Source: Leptothrix discophora
GTDB taxonomy: Bacteria > Pseudomonadota > Gammaproteobacteria > Burkholderiales > Burkholderiaceae_C
Assembly: GCF_030705305.1 (NCBI RefSeq)
Contig: NZ_JAUZEE010000006.1
Coordinates: forward strand, 124,001-188,000
Length of the DNA: 64,000 nt
Direction of reading: 5' to 3'
This document shows, one piece after another, positions 1 to 8,993 of this stretch (within the stretch, counting starts at the first letter, position 1; each line of letters begins with the position of its first letter). The translations under genes and the position numbers were made by a program. The notes under the pieces were generated by a model. It did no database searches. It was not told where the DNA came from and saw nothing but the letters and a program-made list of their open reading frames with translations.

Positions 1-923
1 AGGACCGAGGCGACCGGTTCGACCGCCAGCCGATCGGTCGGCCGCAGGACCGCGCCCGGCTCGTCGTCGTCGGACAGCACGGCCATCAGCCGCAGGGCCT
101 CCTGGCGGCGCGCGGCGGGCAGGCCGTCGTGGTCGCGCAGGGCGGCCGACAGGTGCAGGCGGGCCTGCACCAGGTCGTGCTCGCGCACCAGCAGGTGGGC
201 GAGCTGGACATGCGCCAGGCCCAGTTCGGGCGCGGCCTCCAGCGCGCGTTCGTAGGCCCGCCGGGCGGCGACCAGGTCGGGCGTGACCGAGAACTGGGCC
301 TGCTGCGCCAGCGTCATCTGGGCCTGGGCCTCGCGCTCGTCCATCGCCGCCAGCCCGACATGGGTCGCCGCGCCGATGGCCAGCGCCAGCGCACCGACAC
401 CGGCGAGCTGGCGCCAGGTCCGGCTGGCCGGCGCGCTGGCCTCGGCCAGCGGCGCGTCGCGCTCGTCGGGCAGGAAGCCCAGCGTCGCCAGCTCGGTGGC
501 CAGTGCCGCCAGGTCGGTGCCCCAGTGGCTCTGGCGCAGCGCCAGCGCCGGCTGCGCGGCCAGCGAGACCAGGTCGGGCGGCAGGCCGTGGGCCATCAGG
601 GGCGGCGTCTGGTCGATCCGCAGCGCCTGCAGGTGGGCCCGGCCGGCCTGGGCGGCCAGCAGGTGGCGGCGCACCGGCTCGATCGGGGCCTGCGCGCCGT
701 CCGCGCCGGGGTCGGCTGGCAGGTCGGCGTAGTCGGGCGTCAGCAGCACCAGCAGCACGCTGCCGGGGCCGAGCAACTCGGAGACCTCGACATCGTCCTG
801 GCGCTCGACCAGGTCGATGACCGGCTCGCCGAACAGCTCGCGCAGCCCGACGGCCAGACGCTGCGCGGCGCGCGCACCGGCGGCGCCCCGGTGGCTCAGG
901 CAGATCGGTGCGTGGACGGGCAT
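1..923 (-). CDS. TIR-like / transmembrane / TPR protein (partial, runs off the left edge)
   Basis: I read this by reverse-complementing the left edge: an ATG at 923 opens a frame without stops to base 1 (307 codons, C-terminus missing). Residues 1-150 fit the bacterial TIR fold: a start PICLSHRG, a strand VLLVLLTPDY at about 56-65, then IEPVRRHLLAA (81-91), LPPDLVSLA and HWGTDLAALATEL, the usual tail of this TIR class. A hydrophobic stretch follows at about 171-193, then a TPR-like helix pair (about 214-262). It starts 23 bp after the caspase-like gene on the same strand, so the two are probably co-transcribed. The family normally has Glu where this protein has His87 (VRRH in place of VRxE), so NADase activity is doubtful. 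The likely role is a membrane signalling or scaffold protein. Confidence 0.7.
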   Translation of the reverse strand, partial: MPVHAPICLSHRGAAGARAAQRLAVGLRELFGEPVIDLVERQDDVEVSELLGPGSVLLVLLTPDYADLPADPGADGAQAPIEPVRRHLLAAQAGRAHLQALRIDQTPPLMAHGLPPDLVSLAAQPALALRQSHWGTDLAALATELATLGFLPDERDAPLAEASAPASRTWRQLAGVGALALAIGAATHVGLAAMDEREAQAQMTLAQQAQFSVTPDLVAARRAYERALEAAPELGLAHVQLAHLLVREHDLVQARLHLSAALRDHDGLPAARRQEALRLMAVLSDDDEPGAVLRPTDRLAVEPVASV

Positions 924-946
924 GGTCGGCTGGGATGGGGAATGGG

Positions 947-1972
947 TCAGATCAGGATCGGCGCCTGCGTCAGCAGGGTCGCCACCGGGCCCAGCGTGTA
1001 CAGGTTGGGCGACTGTGTCGGCGGCAGGCCGGCGCGGATGCGGCTGTGGAACAGGCGGTGGTTGCCCTTGAACTTGCCGCCGTTCCAGACCTTCAGCAGC
1101 TGCTCGGTGAAGGCGCCGTTGTGCTCGCCGTCCATCGAGGTCTGGTTGTCCTGGCAGCCCGAAATCAGCACCACCGAGGCCTTGAAGCGGCTGACGATGC
1201 CGGTCAGGCGCGTGCTGTTGGGCGCGATCGTCAGGCTGGCCAGCACCGCGTCCGGATCGGCGCTGGCGGCGCGGCCGGCCGCCGTCCTGGCGATGTCGCG
1301 CTGGAGCTTGTCGTAGAAGGCCTGGTGGGCCGCGTAGGTGCGCCGCGCGACGGCGGTGGGCATCTGGCGCGGGCGCGGGCCGATGGGTGAGAGGCCGGGG
1401 ATGGGCGGGGCGGCGCGGACCGAGGTGCCGCTGTGGCAGCTGTCGGTCAGCACGAGGATGCGCACGCCGGTGGCGAAGCGGCTCAGCGCGAGGTAGGTCT
1501 CGTCGTCGATCAGCTGGCTGTCGTAGAGGCACCAGGTCTCGTCGAGCTTGTCGTCCTCGTCACCGGTGACGTCGTCGACCTGGCCGCCGTGGCCCGAGAA
1601 GGACAGCAGGAAGTAGTCGCCCGAGACCAGCTTCTGCGCCGCCTTGTCCAGCTCGGCCAGCACCCGGGCGCGGGTCGCGGCCTTGGTCAGCAGCACGGTC
1701 GGCTTGATGCCGCGCGAGGTCGCGACGGCGGCCATGTCGCGGGCATCGGCCTCGCAGGCCACCAGGTCACCCGACCAGCCGCCGTAGTGCTTCGGGCTGA
1801 CCGAGTTCAGGCCGATGTGCAGCGACAGGCCGATCGGCTTGCGCGCTGCCGGGGCAACGACCTTGCTGCCGGTCTTTTTCGCGGCCGCGCGCTTCGTGGC
1901 GGCGACCTGTTTCGTCGCGGCCTTCCGGGCGGTCGTCTGTTGCGCGGCTGTCTCGGTACGGGCTTGTGCCAT
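947..1972 (-). CDS. Caspase-family (metacaspase-like) cysteine protease with basic N-terminal tail
   Basis: This 341-residue protein matches the peptidase C14 caspase p20 fold. The catalytic dyad is visible as His128 in SFSGHGG and Cys179 in LTDSCHSG, and acidic residues [10 protein letters not shown] lie between them, as in metacaspases. Residues 1-45 form a Lys/Ala/Thr-rich tail resembling histone H1, containing AAAKK and TKRAA. There is no signal peptide, so it should be cytoplasmic. Bacterial caspases cleave protein targets and often sit in signalling or anti-phage modules. Here the gene is followed after 23 bp by a TIR-like/TPR membrane protein and preceded by an amidase. The substrate cannot be told from sequence. 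Confidence 0.85.
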   Translation of the reverse strand: MAQARTETAAQQTTARKAATKQVAATKRAAAKKTGSKVVAPAARKPIGLSLHIGLNSVSPKHYGGWSGDLVACEADARDMAAVATSRGIKPTVLLTKAATRARVLAELDKAAQKLVSGDYFLLSFSGHGGQVDDVTGDEDDKLDETWCLYDSQLIDDETYLALSRFATGVRILVLTDSCHSGTSVRAAPPIPGLSPIGPRPRQMPTAVARRTYAAHQAFYDKLQRDIARTAAGRAASADPDAVLASLTIAPNSTRLTGIVSRFKASVVLISGCQDNQTSMDGEHNGAFTEQLLKVWNGGKFKGNHRLFHSRIRAGLPPTQSPNLYTLGPVATLLTQAPILI

Positions 1973-2185
1973 GTCTTGCTCCTGAGCGTTCGTGATCTTG
2001 TGGTGACGGACCGTCGTCGACGGACCGCGCGCATCTGTGTGCCTTGGGGCACCAACGGCCGACGAGTACAGCGCACCGCTTCGCGCGCTGTCCAGTGCCG
2101 AGCCGTATCTGAAAGTGTCGATGTGCCGCGGATGCCTCAGAGGCCTCGGATGCCTCAGATGCAGCAGGCGACGTGTGCCAGCGGG

Positions 2186-3094
2186 TCAGCGCGACCGCGT
2201 GGCCTTTTTTGCCGCAACCTTTGCGGCGGCCTTCTTCACTGCGGCCTTCTTCGCCACCGGTGGTGCCGAACGCGCCCGGGCCGGTGGCTGGTCGGTCAGG
2301 AAGCTGTTGTTGACCCAGCCTTCCAGGTCGGTCGGGCCGGCCACCTCGACGCGGCTCCAGCGGCTGCCGATCTCCAGCAGCAGCAGCTCGGTGCCCTGCT
2401 TCAGCGCCGGCGCGACGGCCGGCGCCGAGGCGTCCGGGCCGCTGCGGATGTTCAGCGACGTGGCGGTGACCCAGCGGTGCGGCAGCGCGTCGTCCTCGCG
2501 GCCGATGGCATGGGCGCGCACCGAGGCGAGCGGGAAGGCCGGGCCCGGATCGGACTTGCGGCCAGGCGCGATGTCCTCGTGGCCGAGCACGTCCTCGAGG
2601 TGGTAGGTGCTGACCAGCAGCTCGGCCAGCTCGGTCGCCCGCGCGATCTGCACCGGCGTGTAGGCATGCCAGCCGCGCACCGGGCCGCCGTTGCGGTGGG
2701 CCGCCAGGCGCACCTCGCTGTCGGGGATGGTCAGGCCAAACCACGAGACATGGTGATCGCCGACCTTGTCGAGCACGCCGGCGTTGTCCATCTCGATGCC
2801 GATGCTGGCCGAGTTCAGGCCGGTCAGGCCGTTCCAGGCGCTGACGCCGGCATGCCAGGTCACGACGTTGAAGGGCGCCAGCTGGACGATCCGCCCGTCG
2901 CGTCCGAGCACCAGGTGGGCCGACGCGTTGCCGCTGGGCTTCTGCGTGCACAAGGAGGTCACGGCGCTCTCCATCGAGCTGCCGGCGGTGTAGTGCATCA
3001 CCAGGTAGCGCGGGTTCAGCGGTCCGCCGATGTTGGGCGTGGCCTTGAAGGAACAGCCTTCGCCGACGAGCCGGTGGTTCTCGATGCGCAACAT
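2186..3094 (-). CDS. N-acetylmuramoyl-L-alanine amidase (Amidase_2) with SH3b domain and Lys/Ala tail
   Basis: The enzyme cleaves the bond between N-acetylmuramic acid and L-alanine in peptidoglycan. The AmpD/T7-lysozyme-type zinc ligands are His34 (LVMHYTAG), His172 and Asp182 (GHEDIAPGRKSDPG). A bacterial SH3 domain follows at about 207-268 (TSLNIRSGP ... GWVNNSFL), then a C-terminal tail of repeated KKAA/AAKK at about 281-302. The start is fixed by an AGGAGG site 5 bases upstream of the ATG at 3094, giving 302 residues. No signal peptide is visible, so the enzyme acts on cytoplasmic fragments, is exported by another route, or is released by lysis. The same kind of basic tail is on the neighbouring protease. 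Confidence 0.88.
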   Translation of the reverse strand: MLRIENHRLVGEGCSFKATPNIGGPLNPRYLVMHYTAGSSMESAVTSLCTQKPSGNASAHLVLGRDGRIVQLAPFNVVTWHAGVSAWNGLTGLNSASIGIEMDNAGVLDKVGDHHVSWFGLTIPDSEVRLAAHRNGGPVRGWHAYTPVQIARATELAELLVSTYHLEDVLGHEDIAPGRKSDPGPAFPLASVRAHAIGREDDALPHRWVTATSLNIRSGPDASAPAVAPALKQGTELLLLEIGSRWSRVEVAGPTDLEGWVNNSFLTDQPPARARSAPPVAKKAAVKKAAAKVAAKKATRSR

Positions 3095-3347
3095 GACGGA
3101 CCTCCTGGGTGAACGGGGCCCGATGTTGCGCTGAGCAGCCGGCGCTGCACCAGTGCCCCGTCGCCTGTTCGGGCCACGGGGGTGCCAACGATTTCGCAGT
3201 TCAGGACGGCGCGGCGCGGCCGGCGCCGAAGATCGTCTTGCGGCTGGCCTGGACCGGGGCGCCCCGTGTGGTGCCGGGCTGGCTACGATCGTGCCGCGGT
3301 TCCACAGCATCCCCAGGCATTCACACAGCACCCACAGGAGCGAGCGC

Positions 3348-3827
3348 ATGGCCAGCAAGAACACCATCTGCCTCTGGTACGACGGCACCGCGCTGGACGC
3401 GGCGCACTTCTATGCCGAGACCTTTCCCGACAGTGCCGTGCGGACGGTGCTGCGGGCGCCGGGCGACTACCCCTCGGGCCACGAGGGCGACGTGCTGACG
3501 GTCGAGTTCACGGTCATGGGCATCCCCTGCCTGGGACTGAACGGCGGGCCGGCCTTCCGCCACAGCGAGGCCTTCTCCTTCCAGGTCATCACCGAAGACC
3601 AGGCCGAGACCGACCGCCTGTGGCGCGCCATCGTCGACCACGGCGGCCAGGAAAGCGCCTGCGGCTGGTGCAAGGACCGCTGGGGCCTGTCGTGGCAGAT
3701 CACGCCGCGCGCGCTGATGGCGGCCATCGCCGACCCGGACCGCGCCGCCGCCAAGCGGGCCTTCGAGGCCATGATGGAGATGACCTGCATCGACATCGCC
3801 GCGATCGAGGCGGCCCGCCGGGGTTGA
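3348..3827 (+). CDS. VOC-superfamily (PhnB / 3-demethylubiquinone-methyltransferase-like) protein
   Basis: This 159-residue protein is of the PhnB-like VOC (glyoxalase fold) family, often annotated 3-demethylubiquinone-9 3-methyltransferase although enzymatic function is unproven for most members. Family hallmarks are the N-terminal CLWYDGTALDAAHFYAETFP, the central PCLGLNGGPAFRHSEAFSF and the C-terminal GLSWQITP. The ATG at 3348 has an AGGAG 8 bases upstream. The gene is divergent from the amidase across about 250 bp and convergent with the GNAT gene. It appears to be a stand-alone housekeeping gene. Confidence 0.85.
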   Translation: MASKNTICLWYDGTALDAAHFYAETFPDSAVRTVLRAPGDYPSGHEGDVLTVEFTVMGIPCLGLNGGPAFRHSEAFSFQVITEDQAETDRLWRAIVDHGGQESACGWCKDRWGLSWQITPRALMAAIADPDRAAAKRAFEAMMEMTCIDIAAIEAARRG

Positions 3828-3844
3828 GCTGCCGGACGGAGGGG

Positions 3845-4387
3845 TCAGCCATCCACCGGTTGTAGCGGCGTCTCCAGCACGAGTTGATAGAAGGCGAGAT
3901 CCAGCCAGCGGCCGAACTTGAAGCCGACCTGCGGCAGCGTGCCGACGTGGCGGAAGCCCATGCGCTCGTGCAGCGCGATCGAGCCGGCGTTGGACGCGTC
4001 GATGCCGCCGATCAGGCAGTGCTTGCCCTGCTCGCGCGCGGCGGCGATCAGCGCCTTCAGGATGGTCACGCCCAGGCCGCGGCCGCGGTGGTCCTTGTGG
4101 ACGTAGACCGAGTGCTCGACCGAGTACTTGTAGGCCGGCCAGGCGCGGAAGGTGCCGTAGCTGCCGAAGGCCAGCAGGCGGCCGTCGGCATCCTCCAGGC
4201 CGATCACCGGGAAGCCGCCACGCGCCTTGGTCTCGAACCAGGTCTGCATGCTCTCGGGCGGCCGGGGCTGGTAGTCGTACAGCGCGGTCGACGTCGTGAT
4301 CGCCTCGTTGAAGATGTCCAGGATGGCCAGCGCGTGGCGATCGACGGTGCAGGTGACAAGGTCGGGCACGGGGGCAGGGGCGGTCAT
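3845..4387 (-). CDS. GNAT N-acetyltransferase, phosphinothricin-acetyltransferase-like
   Basis: The 180-residue sequence resembles the PAT/YncA branch of GNAT acetyltransferases, which acetylate small amines (phosphinothricin, methionine sulfone or sulfoximine) with acetyl-CoA. Visible marks are IFNEAITTSTALYDY near the N-terminus, the acetyl-CoA loop HRGRGLG and the C-terminal SIALHERMGFRHVGTLPQVGFKFGRW motif. A GGAG lies 7 bases before the ATG. It is convergent with the VOC gene (18 bp between stops). The true substrate is unknown. Confidence 0.85.
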   Translation of the reverse strand: MTAPAPVPDLVTCTVDRHALAILDIFNEAITTSTALYDYQPRPPESMQTWFETKARGGFPVIGLEDADGRLLAFGSYGTFRAWPAYKYSVEHSVYVHKDHRGRGLGVTILKALIAAAREQGKHCLIGGIDASNAGSIALHERMGFRHVGTLPQVGFKFGRWLDLAFYQLVLETPLQPVDG

Positions 4388-4531
4388 CGGGGGGCTCCGG
4401 GGTCGGGGATCGGGGATGGCGGGTCGGCGCGATTCTGCGGCCCGCCCGGCTGCAATTGACGTCCGTTTGCTTGTGGGAACGCGGCCGTCGCATCAGACTG
4501 GCCCACCTGTGATCCCAAGCGGAGTAGGCCC

Positions 4532-5053
4532 ATGATGCGACGTCTGATGTGCCGGCCCTTGCTGGCCGTGGTGCTCTCGGTGAGCGGCCTGCTGGCTGGA
4601 ACCGGCGCGGCGCAGGCCGGGCCGCTGGACCAGAAGTACACCCGGGCCCAGGTCGAGCAGTGGCTCTACATCGAGATCTCGGACATCTTCCGGGCCTACC
4701 GCGAGGACGAGGACTACGACGACGAGGACCTGGTCGACGCCATCCTCGATGCGCTGGCCGACGCGCCGAAGGCCGGCATGTCGGCGCGCCATCGCCAGGT
4801 CCATGCCTACCTGCCGTACCGCGACCTGGTGGCTGAGATGGATGAGGCCGGCACGACGCTGCGCGAGGTGGTGGAACAGGCGGTCGCGGAGGCCGATGCG
4901 CTGGGCTGGCTTGACGCCCATCGCGCCCGGCCGATGCAGGCCGGCCTGCAACTGGCCCAGCGCGGCGACCTGAGTGGCCGCGACGGCAAGGTCAAGCCCG
5001 CCAAGGCGGCCGCGCGCTCGGCCCGCAACATCACCAACGTGGCCTTCCGCTAG
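4532..5053 (+). CDS. Secreted protein of unknown function
   Basis: I do not recognise this 173-residue protein. It begins with a clear Sec signal peptide (MMRRL ... VVLSVSGLLAG) with likely cleavage after AQA at about residue 29. The mature part is helical and acidic at first (an EDEDYDDED run at about 58-66) and basic at the end (KVKPAKAAARSARN). The ATG has a GGAG about 8 bases upstream. It ends 19 bp before the large TPR membrane protein on the same strand, so the two are probably co-transcribed and may work together at the envelope. Confidence 0.75.
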   Translation: MMRRLMCRPLLAVVLSVSGLLAGTGAAQAGPLDQKYTRAQVEQWLYIEISDIFRAYREDEDYDDEDLVDAILDALADAPKAGMSARHRQVHAYLPYRDLVAEMDEAGTTLREVVEQAVAEADALGWLDAHRARPMQAGLQLAQRGDLSGRDGKVKPAKAAARSARNITNVAFR

Positions 5054-5072
5054 CCCGCCGCATCGGGCCGCC

Positions 5073-8000
5073 ATGGCGCTCGACGTCCTTGTCCTGGCGC
5101 TTGCGCTGGCGCTGGCCCTGGCCGGCGCGAGCGTGCTGCGCGAGACCGCGCAGCCCCCGGCCCGGCGCGCCTTCGCGGTCGTGACGCTGCTGGCGGCCGG
5201 CCTGCTCGCGGCGGTCCAGTGGGCGGGGGCACGGGGTGTCCTGGTCTTCAGTCCCGAACTCGGCGTGCTGATCGTCTCCGGCGGCGCGGCGGCCCGTGCC
5301 GCGCTGGCCGCCGGGCTGGTCGTGACCGGCGCGGCGGCCGGCCTGGGCTGGTGCGCGATCCGCCTGCACCACGGCCGGTCCGGGCACGCCGGCCGGCTGC
5401 TCGGCATCGGCCTGCTGGTCGGCCTGTCGGCCGCCTGGACGGTCAGGCCGCTGGGTGCCGACGAGGCCTCCGGTGTCCTGTCCACGGGCGCCGCGGCGCT
5501 GGGCGTGCAGTTCCTCTGGTCACCGCCGATGCTGGTGTGGACGGCGCTTTGCGCGGTCGCGATCGCCTGGATCGAACGACCGCAGCGCACGCCGATGGCC
5601 CGCGCCACCGCGCTGGCCGTCACCGTGGCGGGGGTCGGCCTGCTGCCCTGGCTGCGGCCGGGCTTTCTCGATCCCGCCCTGGACCCGCTCTGGCGCCTCG
5701 TCGCCTGGACCGCCTGGCCGCTGGCCGGCGGGCTGCTGCTGTGGCAGGCCTGGCGACAGGTCCGTGCCGGCTGGCCGGCCTGGCGCCAGCCGTTGGCGGG
5801 CTGGTGCCCGGGCGACACCGGCCGGGTGGCGGGCATGGCGCTGTGCGCCGTCGCCACGCTGGCGCTGTTGATGTGGCCGGGCTGGCCGCTCGACGCGGCG
5901 TTGGCGGGCCTGCTGGCCGGTCTGGGCCTGACGCTCGCCAGTCTGCAACCGCCGCCGGTCCATCCGGCCGACCCGGCTGGGCCGGCTGCGGGCGCCGCGC
6001 CCGCCTGGGCCGAACGCAGCGGCCGTGCGGCCGGGCTGTTGACCCGCGCCCTGCTGGCGCTGCTGCGCTCGCTGCGGTCGGTCATCGCGTCCTTCTTCAG
6101 CGCCAGCAGTGCGGCGGGGGCGGTGCTCAAGGCGCTGGCTGGCGTGCTGGTGCTGGTCGCCTTGAGCGAGATCCCCAACGCCGGCCACACCGTCGTGTTG
6201 CCGTTCCAGACGCCCGACGCCGAGCCGTTCAAGGGCTCCGGGCAGGCGCTGGCCGATCATGTCGTGGCCAGCCTGGCGCGACAGAACGACGAGCTGCTGC
6301 CCGACCTCAGCGTGCTCAAGGACCTCAAGCCCGCCGATGCGCTCGCCGCGCGCGCCACCAGCCAGGCCACCAGCACCATCGACGCGGCGCTGAAGAAGGA
6401 TGTCGACCTCGAGTTCGGCGGCGTGAAGATCCCGCTCGGCGCGCTGGTCGCGCCGGTGCAGGCGCCGATGCGCACGCTGCTGGGCGTGCGCGTGGTCTCG
6501 GGCAGCCTGCACGTCAACCAGGACGCCCACACCCTGCTGGGCGCCAACTCGGCCGGCGACAGCTGGCAGGTCCGTGCGCCGCTCGACCCGGCCAGCGAGG
6601 ACTGCCCGGCCTCGGCCGAGGCCGCCACCGCCAGGCCGATGGCCGCCGCGCCAGTGGCCGCCGCCGCAGCAGCCGCCGCCAAGCCGCCGCTCAAGGCCGC
6701 CGACGTCTTCGCGCCGATCGCCGACGAGCTGGCCTTCCGCATCCGCCGTGACGACCAGCGCACCGCCAGCCCCGGCATGACGCGCTCCTGGCAGGCCTTC
6801 AAGTGCTTCCGCGACGGGCTGCGGCACTGGCGCCGCTTCGAGCTGACCAATGGCTACGAGGAACTCGAACCGGCCGCGCGCAGCTTCCGCGAGGCCACCC
6901 GCATCGACCCGGCCTTCGCGCTGGCGCATTACCGGCTCGGGCTGGTGATGCAGAGCGACGGCCAGCCGGCCCAGGCCGTCGCCGCGTTGCAGGAAAGCCT
7001 TCGCGCCAGCCCCGACTTCCTGCCCGCCGCTGCCGCGCTGGCAACCACCTGGTGGGACTTCGACAGCTACGCCTTCCGGGCCGTGGTGCCGCCGGAGCAG
7101 GACGCGGCGGCCGATGCGTCCGCGGAGGGGTCTGTTCCGGCCGATGCACAACAGTCCCCTCCCGCGCCACAGGCCCCGCAGGCCCGCCAGACCGCGGCGA
7201 CGTCGCTGTGGCTGGGCCTGGTCACGACCGACACGGCGGCGCTGGGCGCGGTCGACCGGGCCAGCGCCTACTACGGCCTGTGCAAGAAGGCCTCGCTCGA
7301 CATCGGCGCGGCCCCGCCCGATGCGCCGCAGGCCGCCGCCGATGCGGTGATGCGGGCCTATTTCCACTGCAAGCGGGGCGAGTCCTCGTTCGCCCGGCTG
7401 CCGGCGACGCGCCGCGACGATCCGCGCGTGCGGCGCGCCGAGGCCCGGGTCCGCCAGGAACTGGGCGACGTGCTGCGGCGGCTGGTGCCCGCCGACCAGG
7501 CCGCGCGCCCGCAGGCGGCCGTGCTGGCCTGGCACTGCGCGCCCCAGGACACGGCCGCGGCCGATGCGGCGGACCCGTCCGGCCCGTCGGCCGCCTCGGC
7601 CCGGGTCTGGCGCCGCCCGTCCTACCAGGCCATGGCGCTGCGCTACCTGAGCCCGGCCGCGCAGGTGCTGGCCGACGACGCCGCGCTGCTGTGCCTGCGG
7701 GCCGGCTTGGCCGCCGCCACCGGCGACGACGCGCCGATGCGCGCGCTGGCGAGCACCGCGTCGGCCCACGTCAACCTGGCCTACGACCTGTTCTCGATGC
7801 GTGCCGACTGCCCCACCTGCCTGGCCGGCGCGATGGCGGAATTCCGCACCGCGATCCGGCTCGCGCCGGACGACGTCGACGCGTTGAACGGCCTGGCCTA
7901 CGGGGTCGCCTTCGTCGCCGCCGAGGCCGCTGGCATGGCCGGCGCGGACCTGCCCTCAGAGGCCGACCTGCTGGCCGCCGAGGCCCACGCGCGCCGGGCC

Positions 8001-8813
8001 GCGTCGCTGTCGCGCGACTGGGTCAATCCGACCGCGCGGATCAAGAACGAGGCCGTGCTGGGCGAGGTCCTGCTGGCCCAGGGTCGCTACCACGAGGCGG
8101 TCGAGGTGCTCGAGGCCAGCCTGAAGGCGCTCGGTCCGGCGGCCGGCCACGCGGTCTTCCACCGGCTGCGACACGAACTGGTGCGCAGCGCGCTGTGCGC
8201 GGCCGACGCCGACCTGGGCGGGCGCGAGCCCAGCCCGGCGTCGGCCGCCAGCCTGTCCGCGCTGGACCGCCAGGCCAGCCGCTACCGCGCCCTGGCCGTG
8301 CAGGCCAGCGAGGAGATCCGCGCCAGCGAGCAGCGCCGCGGCATGCCGGTCTACGGCCGGGCGGACGGCGCACCCGACCCGCTGCGCCTGCCCTCGGTCT
8401 GCGCCAGCCGCAACGCCCGCGACCGCGCGCTGGACGAGCGCGCGGTCTACCGCCTGCGCCAGCCGCCGCGCATCGGCCGGCATGGGCTGTGCGGCCCGCA
8501 ATGGGTCGAGGCGCGGGTGCAGGGTGCCGTGCCGGAGGGCCTCAAGCTGGAGGTGCTGGGCGGCGGGCTCGGCCAGTCGACGCCGGTCGATGCGGCCACC
8601 GGCCGGACCCGCCACCTGCCGATTGCCCAGCCACGCCGCGAGTCGCACCACCAGTTCGTCGCGACCCTGTCCGATGCGACCGGGCGGGTCTCGCAGCGCG
8701 TCTGGCTCGACACCACCCGGCCCAAGGACGATGCCTGCGCCGACAACCTGCTGACCGTCGAGTTCGAGTCCGCCAGGCCAACCATGTCCGCGCCCGCAGC
8801 GTCGCGGCGCTGA
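5073..8813 (+). CDS. Large polytopic membrane protein with TolB-like and TPR domains
   Basis: I chose the ATG at 5073 (1246 residues) because it opens directly into a hydrophobic helix. About eight or nine membrane segments cover residues 1-290 and another lies near 345-365. Next comes a segment (from about 370, VVLPFQTPD ... ALADHVVASLARQ) resembling the TolB-like domain that precedes TPRs in some adenylate cyclases. TPR-like repeats follow near 602-670 (ATRIDPAFALAHYRLGLVM), 920-945 and 990-1020. An Ala/Pro-rich linker sits near 510-540. No catalytic domain is recognisable. It follows the small secreted protein by 19 bp. A role in sensing or assembling an envelope complex is a guess. Confidence 0.75.
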   Translation: MALDVLVLALALALALAGASVLRETAQPPARRAFAVVTLLAAGLLAAVQWAGARGVLVFSPELGVLIVSGGAAARAALAAGLVVTGAAAGLGWCAIRLHHGRSGHAGRLLGIGLLVGLSAAWTVRPLGADEASGVLSTGAAALGVQFLWSPPMLVWTALCAVAIAWIERPQRTPMARATALAVTVAGVGLLPWLRPGFLDPALDPLWRLVAWTAWPLAGGLLLWQAWRQVRAGWPAWRQPLAGWCPGDTGRVAGMALCAVATLALLMWPGWPLDAALAGLLAGLGLTLASLQPPPVHPADPAGPAAGAAPAWAERSGRAAGLLTRALLALLRSLRSVIASFFSASSAAGAVLKALAGVLVLVALSEIPNAGHTVVLPFQTPDAEPFKGSGQALADHVVASLARQNDELLPDLSVLKDLKPADALAARATSQATSTIDAALKKDVDLEFGGVKIPLGALVAPVQAPMRTLLGVRVVSGSLHVNQDAHTLLGANSAGDSWQVRAPLDPASEDCPASAEAATARPMAAAPVAAAAAAAAKPPLKAADVFAPIADELAFRIRRDDQRTASPGMTRSWQAFKCFRDGLRHWRRFELTNGYEELEPAARSFREATRIDPAFALAHYRLGLVMQSDGQPAQAVAALQESLRASPDFLPAAAALATTWWDFDSYAFRAVVPPEQDAAADASAEGSVPADAQQSPPAPQAPQARQTAATSLWLGLVTTDTAALGAVDRASAYYGLCKKASLDIGAAPPDAPQAAADAVMRAYFHCKRGESSFARLPATRRDDPRVRRAEARVRQELGDVLRRLVPADQAARPQAAVLAWHCAPQDTAAADAADPSGPSAASARVWRRPSYQAMALRYLSPAAQVLADDAALLCLRAGLAAATGDDAPMRALASTASAHVNLAYDLFSMRADCPTCLAGAMAEFRTAIRLAPDDVDALNGLAYGVAFVAAEAAGMAGADLPSEADLLAAEAHARRAASLSRDWVNPTARIKNEAVLGEVLLAQGRYHEAVEVLEASLKALGPAAGHAVFHRLRHELVRSALCAADADLGGREPSPASAASLSALDRQASRYRALAVQASEEIRASEQRRGMPVYGRADGAPDPLRLPSVCASRNARDRALDERAVYRLRQPPRIGRHGLCGPQWVEARVQGAVPEGLKLEVLGGGLGQSTPVDAATGRTRHLPIAQPRRESHHQFVATLSDATGRVSQRVWLDTTRPKDDACADNLLTVEFESARPTMSAPAASRR

Positions 8814-8932
8814 CCGGGCGTGGCCCCGGCCCGCGAGCGTGTGCTGCCACCGATGCCGACACCGTTGCCGACACCGTTCCCGAAGCAACCGCCGCCGCCG
8901 TGACATCCCGCACCGCCGCCGAGGGCGGCGCG

Positions 8933-8980
8933 TTGACGTGCTTCGGTTCAAACCGTATAAACGATTTATATCGTTCAAAC
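8933..8980 (+). promoter_or_regulatory. Near-consensus sigma-70 promoter with overlapping repeats
   Basis: TTGACG (8933-8938) and TATAAA (8956-8961) are separated by exactly 17 bases, which is rare in this GC-rich window. The site carries two direct copies of GTTCAAAC (8946-8953 and 8973-8980, 27 bases apart), the inverted repeat CGGTT-CA-AACCG (8944-8955) and ATAAA-CGA-TTTAT over the -10. This looks like a strong promoter with a repressor operator. It drives the 7-TM gene that starts at 8994, so the 5' leader would be short. Confidence 0.7.
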
Positions 8981-8993
8981 GTCGCGAGGCCGC

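Noticed and set aside
129-1316. Long plus-strand open frame of 395 codons at the left edge
   Set aside because: It is Arg/Gln/Gly-rich, has no family resemblance and lies opposite two well-supported minus-strand genes.
2125-2165. Repeated GGATGCCTCAGA units between amidase and protease genes
   Set aside because: Only two or three short imperfect units; low-complexity DNA with no clear role.
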